Below are positions 59,910-64,000 of a stretch of DNA of 64,000 nt, piece after piece (position 1 is the stretch's first letter; each line of letters starts with the position of its first letter). The notes below the pieces were generated by a model that worked only from the letters and a program-made list of their open reading frames with translations, was not told the DNA's origin and did not search any database. The translations under genes were made by a program, and so were the position numbers. This stretch comes from Tillus elongatus (lineage: Eukaryota; Arthropoda; Insecta; Coleoptera; Cleridae). The DNA is taken from NCBI GenBank assembly GCA_964006375.1, contig OZ023267.1, positions 18,058,971 to 18,122,970 on the forward strand, given 5' to 3'.

Positions 59910-61018
59910 CGCCGACTACATCGCCATATTCGCGTCATCGCAAACCCCGACTGGTGACTGGCCGCCTCCAAAAGGCAGCGTCCAAATTGGGGGAATGGTG
60001 CAGAAAATGGAGAATTGCGATGATTTCAGAGAAAAGCACGGCGATGCTTTTCACCTGTAAGCGCCAAAATAATACGGATGTTTGAAAAGACTATCCCGTG
60101 GAAGGACACCGCGAAACACCTACGAGTCGTGCTGGACAGGAAACTCACCTGGAGAGCCCACACCGACGCAACGGTCACGAAAACCAAGGCGGCGACGGCG
60201 GCCCTGTACCCGCTCATCTGCATAGGTTACTACCTCTGCAGATGAGCGGATCAAGTTACTACTTGAACATTTCTAATAAGTTTTTAATTTTCAGATCCAT
60301 GATTCGGCCGATTATGACCTACGCCCGAGCAGTCTGGGGATACGCCTCGGATTGTCATCTGAAACGACTTCGAGTCGTGTAGAATCCTGAGTGCAGATCC
60401 AGAGGATGTCCCTGGACGCCCCGTGGTTCATCAGCAATCGACAAATAAGATAAGACACCAACATCATGGACATCAAGGCCTATCTGCAATGCTGCCGCGA
60501 AGACCTTCGGCAAAGAAGAAACCCACGTCAACCCGCTCATCAGGTCCTCAGTCGGCTACGATGAAACGGCGCGGAGAAGATTCAAGAAACCCAAGATGAC
60601 CCTGCTGTAGTCACCAAGTCACCTTGTTCGACGCCATCGGGGAAGGAACCCGGGAAGACATCGAGATGCTGAAGGCTGCATGTCGACTCATGCCTCCGCG
60701 ACACCGGCAGAGGTTATCGCTGTGAGGGCATAACCGAGTAGGCCTAAACCCGGGCGAGGGATACAAGCTAGGAAGCTTCACCGACAGAGCGCGCACCTGA
60801 AGACAATGTCCTTGTTGTCCTCCTCGTGGGTGAATTGAGCAGCCCTCGGGGATGGCGTCAGAACCGGCGTTAGTAAGGTCTGCGTTATATAAATAACCTC
60901 GGCCCACCGGGCCGCTGACAGAGCAGACACCACCGCAAGCAGAGACAGCCATTAGAGATTACGCAGCCAAAGGACTGAGCCCCAGCTGCAGGAAGCTAAC
61001 GAAGACCCAATATCCAAG
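59910..61018 (+). pseudogene. Jockey-type element 3' end, 5'-truncated, 12-bp TSD
   Basis: Begins inside the RT palm (the Y-A-D-D box reads A-D-Y-I). Thumb text follows: V-V-L-D-R-K-L-T-W, then R-P-I-M-T-Y-A-R-A-V-W-G-Y-A, and T-N-I-M-D-I-K-A-Y-L in another frame. About 400 bp of GC-rich 3' UTR ends at 61018. Perfect direct repeats AATTAGTTCATT flank it (59898-59909, 61019-61030). GC content is far above its surroundings. Confidence 0.8.
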
Positions 61019-61024
61019 AATTAG

Positions 61025-61300
61025 TTCATTGATTGTTGTTGCCCTTACTTGGTGAAACTGTTCCATACTACATACAGATTTGGGGACTACTTCTCTAGCT
61101 TCACTGATGGTTTTCGTTTCTGAGGATGCTGCCGAGCAGCGAAACCGGTTACAGAAACGTTGTGGAACATCCTAGAACATCTATAATTCAGAAGGGCCAC
61201 TTGCTTCAGTTAGCTCACGCGCTGGCTACGTCCTTCATTTACAAAAACGAAAACCACAGTGAAGTCACAGAAGCAGTCCCAAAGTCTGTATGTAAAAGTT
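61025..61300. repeat. PLE-3 terminal repeats as an inverted pair
   Basis: The left arm (TGCCCTTACTTGGTGAAACT, ATACAGATTTGGGGACTACT, GGTTTTCGTTT) and right arm (AAAACGAAAACCACAGTGAA, GTCCCAAAGTCTGTATG) are inverted. Between them lies CTGAGGA-T-GCTGC-CGA-GCAGC-GAAAC (61117-61146), a hammerhead-like core with a perfect 5-bp stem, and GCTCACGCGCTGGCTACGTC, shared with 18010. Confidence 0.65.
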
Positions 61301-62480
61301 AGTGATTTACTATAAGTTTCTTTTTATGGGCTACGATCGGCTTACATTGTTACTTGTTTTTATTTTTTAGTCAGTTTTATTTAGTTGAGGGAGTTATGTT
61401 CTGTCTATCTTCTCTCTTCCTTGTTTTAAGACACCCTGGCGGGTGCTACGTGAATTTTACCAATATATATGCTATGTTACTTTTTGACTTGGTTAAAGAA
61501 GACGGTAAGCCTTTAGGTTTGGGAGTCAGTATGCTGATCCCCCAGCCTATTTCACCATTTTAGTTTTTGTTTTGTTTTGTGTGGGTTTCCATGAGATACT
61601 TTTTACTGGTCACATTTGGTTGTGTGCTTGCTGATCTGGCAAAGCCAAAGTCAATTTTTGTGCATTTTGTTTTTGTTTTGTTCTAATAATTCTAATAGGG
61701 CTTTCTTTTTCCCTGTTCTTTACACTTTTCAGTGTTAAACGTCATTGACACCCTTAACTTCTCCTTATAGAAAAAGAACTTCGTTATTTTTCTTACCGAG
61801 TTGAAGGAGAGTGTTACGTTCCGGTTCTGTCGTCTGTCAGTAGTTTTCCGTGGTGGATTTCTATCTGATTCTGCGGGTTGGCACTTGTTCTTACGGGTTG
61901 GCACCTATTGCTGACCGTTTAACTAGAATGGGGGAGACCAGGCTGTTTTTTTTGACCTTTCGCCTGTCGACCTGTTAAGTTGTGAGATTGAGAAAACCGA
62001 AAATAATCTGTTCGGTGGGTCCTCTTTTTCGGCCATTTGTTTCGTAGAAATAATTCTAATTACATTTGTACAATTCTCCAGGTTTTAGTTTCTGAGTGAA
62101 ATTCAGTTCGGATGGTATTGTATTATAGGTGATACCTGAGGATCTATTTTATGCTTAGGTATGGCTATCTTGGATAAATACCAAAGTTGAAGATTCAACG
62201 TCGGAAGGTCGACATAATCGCATTCTGGGAATTGACCAGTACATGCAGCATGAACTTTAGGTAAAATTTGGATTTTTTATGGAATTTCACAATATTGAAA
62301 AATTTGTATCCCTTACGTCATATTATGAGTGTCACCGAACCATAGACAAGAATTGAATCATCTGCGAACTGTCAGTTGTCAGCTGACGGATCAGTGTCAA
62401 TTGTGGAGAGAATAATAATTATTGGGACATTAATAATAAATGTTTGAAAGGAAACTAATGATGAGAGTTCTCCCTTAGGA

Positions 62481-62484
<4 letters not shown>
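61301..62484. other. No recognised feature
   Basis: T-rich mixed sequence. Short open frames (for example 61354-61563) lack any recognised domain. Upstream of exon 1 on the minus strand, so it may hold the untranslated exon or promoter, but I cannot place either. Confidence 0.4.

Positions 62485-62569
<85 letters not shown>
62485..62569. repeat. (TA)n microsatellite
   Basis: About 85 bp of TA without flanking TA-element modules. Confidence 0.95.
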
Positions 62570-62572
<3 letters not shown>

Positions 62573-62992
62573 CCTTTTAATGGATTTAGTAGGTACAATT
62601 TAGCTTGTAAACCTTAGGTTAAGATAATATCAGTCAACCTTCAGTGTACGTTAAGGGTTGTTGTATAAAGAATAGTTTAATATTTACTGTAATATTAATT
62701 TACTACATAAATGAATACAACTACTTGTTGTTAGTTACTCACTATTCTCCAAATTCAATTGTTATTGTTTGATTATTGGTTTTCTTCCCGTTAGTTTAGT
62801 GCCGCTATAGCGTTAGGTCATGAGTGATCTTCTGTGGGAGCTGCCATTGAATTTAAGAGGGGTAGCTACCCGTAGAAAACGGATTACTACAACATAAGTA
62901 AATCTTCGGGTCTAGATTCGCAGTTTGAACGTATAGTGCATCACCATTGTTGGTTAGTTTTAAAAAATATAAATATTCTACAAATATATAGG

Positions 62993-64000
62993 GTGGCGCA
63001 TTGAAAACGAAACAGGCCGATTTGCGCCCAGAGAAATATTTTTTTAAGAAACGCTGAAATACTTCAATTTTAATATTGTGGGGGACATGTTTTGACATAA
63101 AACTCAACTGTGTCACATCAACCCCTTAAGGGTGGTGATGAAAACCCTTATATTTTAAATAGGGAACATGGGTCGAGTGTTACATAATTTGAAAGCTCTT
63201 TCTTTTCTGAATTCAGCACACAAATTTTTTTTTGGAGTTTTATCAACTCGTTTAAAAATTATTCACAGTTGAAGATGCAAAAATAGATTTTACTCATTCT
63301 GATAAGAAATGTGCTGATAGTCAATGTTTTGTTGGTTTGTAAACAAAAAATTGACTATCAGAACATCTCTTATCGGAATGAGAGAAATTCGGTTTATTAT
63401 TTCAGTTTATCGGTCGATTTGATACTTGATAGTACTACCGAAAATTAATTTCACAATGATGTATTCTGTAGAAGAAAGAGTTGAAATAATTACTATTTTT
63501 TTCAGAAACGATGACTGTGCCAACCGTACCGCAAATTTGTTTAATGAACAACATTCGATCAGACATGTTAACAGAAAATACATTTTGGAGTTAGTTGCAA
63601 AGTTTCAACAAAGTGGTTCAGTAGCCAACAAAAGCGGGATCCTGAGCGTGAATTTCCGGTTAGAAATGAGACTACTGAGATGGAAGTTTTAGGACAAATT
63701 GCTGCAGACCCAACTTTGAGCACGAGAAAATTGGCCACTGTTTCAAACATCAAAAGAAGAACTACTCAGCGAATATTGGAGCGTCATAAATTTCACCCGT
63801 ATAAAATTCATCTTGTACAACAATTGAATGAAGATGATTTTGATTGGCGGTTGGAGTTTTGTGAAGTTATGACTGCACGAATAGCTAATAACGGGAACTT
63901 TCTGTTCAATATCTGTTTTTCAGACGAGTGTACGTTTTTATTAAACTCTACAGTCAATCGTCATAATTGTTGTTATTGGGGAGATAATAATCCAAGAAAT
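62993..64000 (+). mobile_element. Mariner-like transposon with transposase, cut by the window edge
   Basis: The left end, GGGTGGCGCATTGAAAACG after TA, shares a long TIR (to about 63310) with the MITE at 54470. The transposase starts at 63456 (M-M-Y-S-V-E-E-R-V-E-I), an HTH-type N-terminus (V-N-R-K-Y-I-L-E-L-V). It shifts frame near 63650 and stays open through L-A-T-V-S-N-I and H-K-F-H-P-Y-K-I-H to F-S-D-E-C-T-F, with the first catalytic Asp. The remaining catalytic residues lie beyond the window. One frameshift makes this copy inactive as seen. Confidence 0.8.

Noticed and set aside
60611..60952. 113-codon minus-strand open frame
   Set aside because: It is in the GC-rich 3' UTR of the Jockey-type insert, bracketed by that element's TSD. 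GC richness explains its length.
61354..61563. Hydrophobic 69-codon frame upstream of exon 1
   Set aside because: No signal for a start, domain or splice context. T-rich composition explains the hydrophobicity.

Overview
The window reads as eukaryotic nuclear DNA, most likely from an arthropod (probably an insect) with a large, AT-rich, transposon-filled genome. This rests on spliceosomal exon/intron borders, non-LTR retrotransposons of several clades (R4/Dong-like, R1-like with RNase H, Jockey-like, RTE/CR1-like), Penelope-like elements (PLEs) with GIY-YIG nucleases, Tc1/mariner- and hAT-like DNA transposons, tRNA-derived SINEs, and 20 long (TA)n tracts. There is no bacterial operon, CRISPR array or rRNA gene. 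I cannot name the species.

Host genes. One split gene lies on the minus strand: a signal-peptide exon (59509-59628), a 31-codon exon (29508-29600) and a Gly/Ala-rich 3' exon with the stop (23412-23807). All borders are phase 0, giving an inferred secreted protein of about 202 residues. The 29.9-kb first intron is made mostly of transposons. A further phase-0 minus-strand exon (4535-4714) lies beyond the stop and probably belongs to a neighbouring gene.

Layout. 1-4.4 kb: a SINE head and two fused R4/Dong-like pseudogenes next to a (TTA)n tract. 4.5-7.8 kb: orphan exon, then stacked copies of an unnamed (TA)n-cored element. 7.8-15 kb: a roughly 7-kb fold-back element holding a MITE, a hAT-like element with a TA-element inside it, and a PLE. 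15.5-23 kb: more TA-elements, one split by a MITE and one by a PLE fragment. 23.4-29.6 kb: exons 3 and 2, and an inverted PLE duplication carrying a KilA-N-type (large DNA virus-like) fragment. 29.8-35 kb: a mariner-like element and a long-TIR element, each with TA-elements nested inside. 35-53.4 kb: a more GC-rich graveyard of non-LTR retrotransposons and SINEs, several with readable target-site duplications. 54-59 kb: a TA-element split by a mariner MITE, then the best-preserved PLE. 59.5-64 kb: exon 1, a Jockey-like insertion in an inverted PLE terminal repeat, and a mariner-like transposase cut by the window edge.

Most notable are the TA-element (about 1.35-1.5 kb; one end an AT-rich palindrome, the other a short GC hairpin; (TA)n core), which looks Helentron/HINE-like and occurs as two subfamilies; its (TA)n cores, which act as landing sites for other transposons; and hammerhead-ribozyme-like motifs repeated in the PLE terminal repeats, some arranged as inverted pairs.
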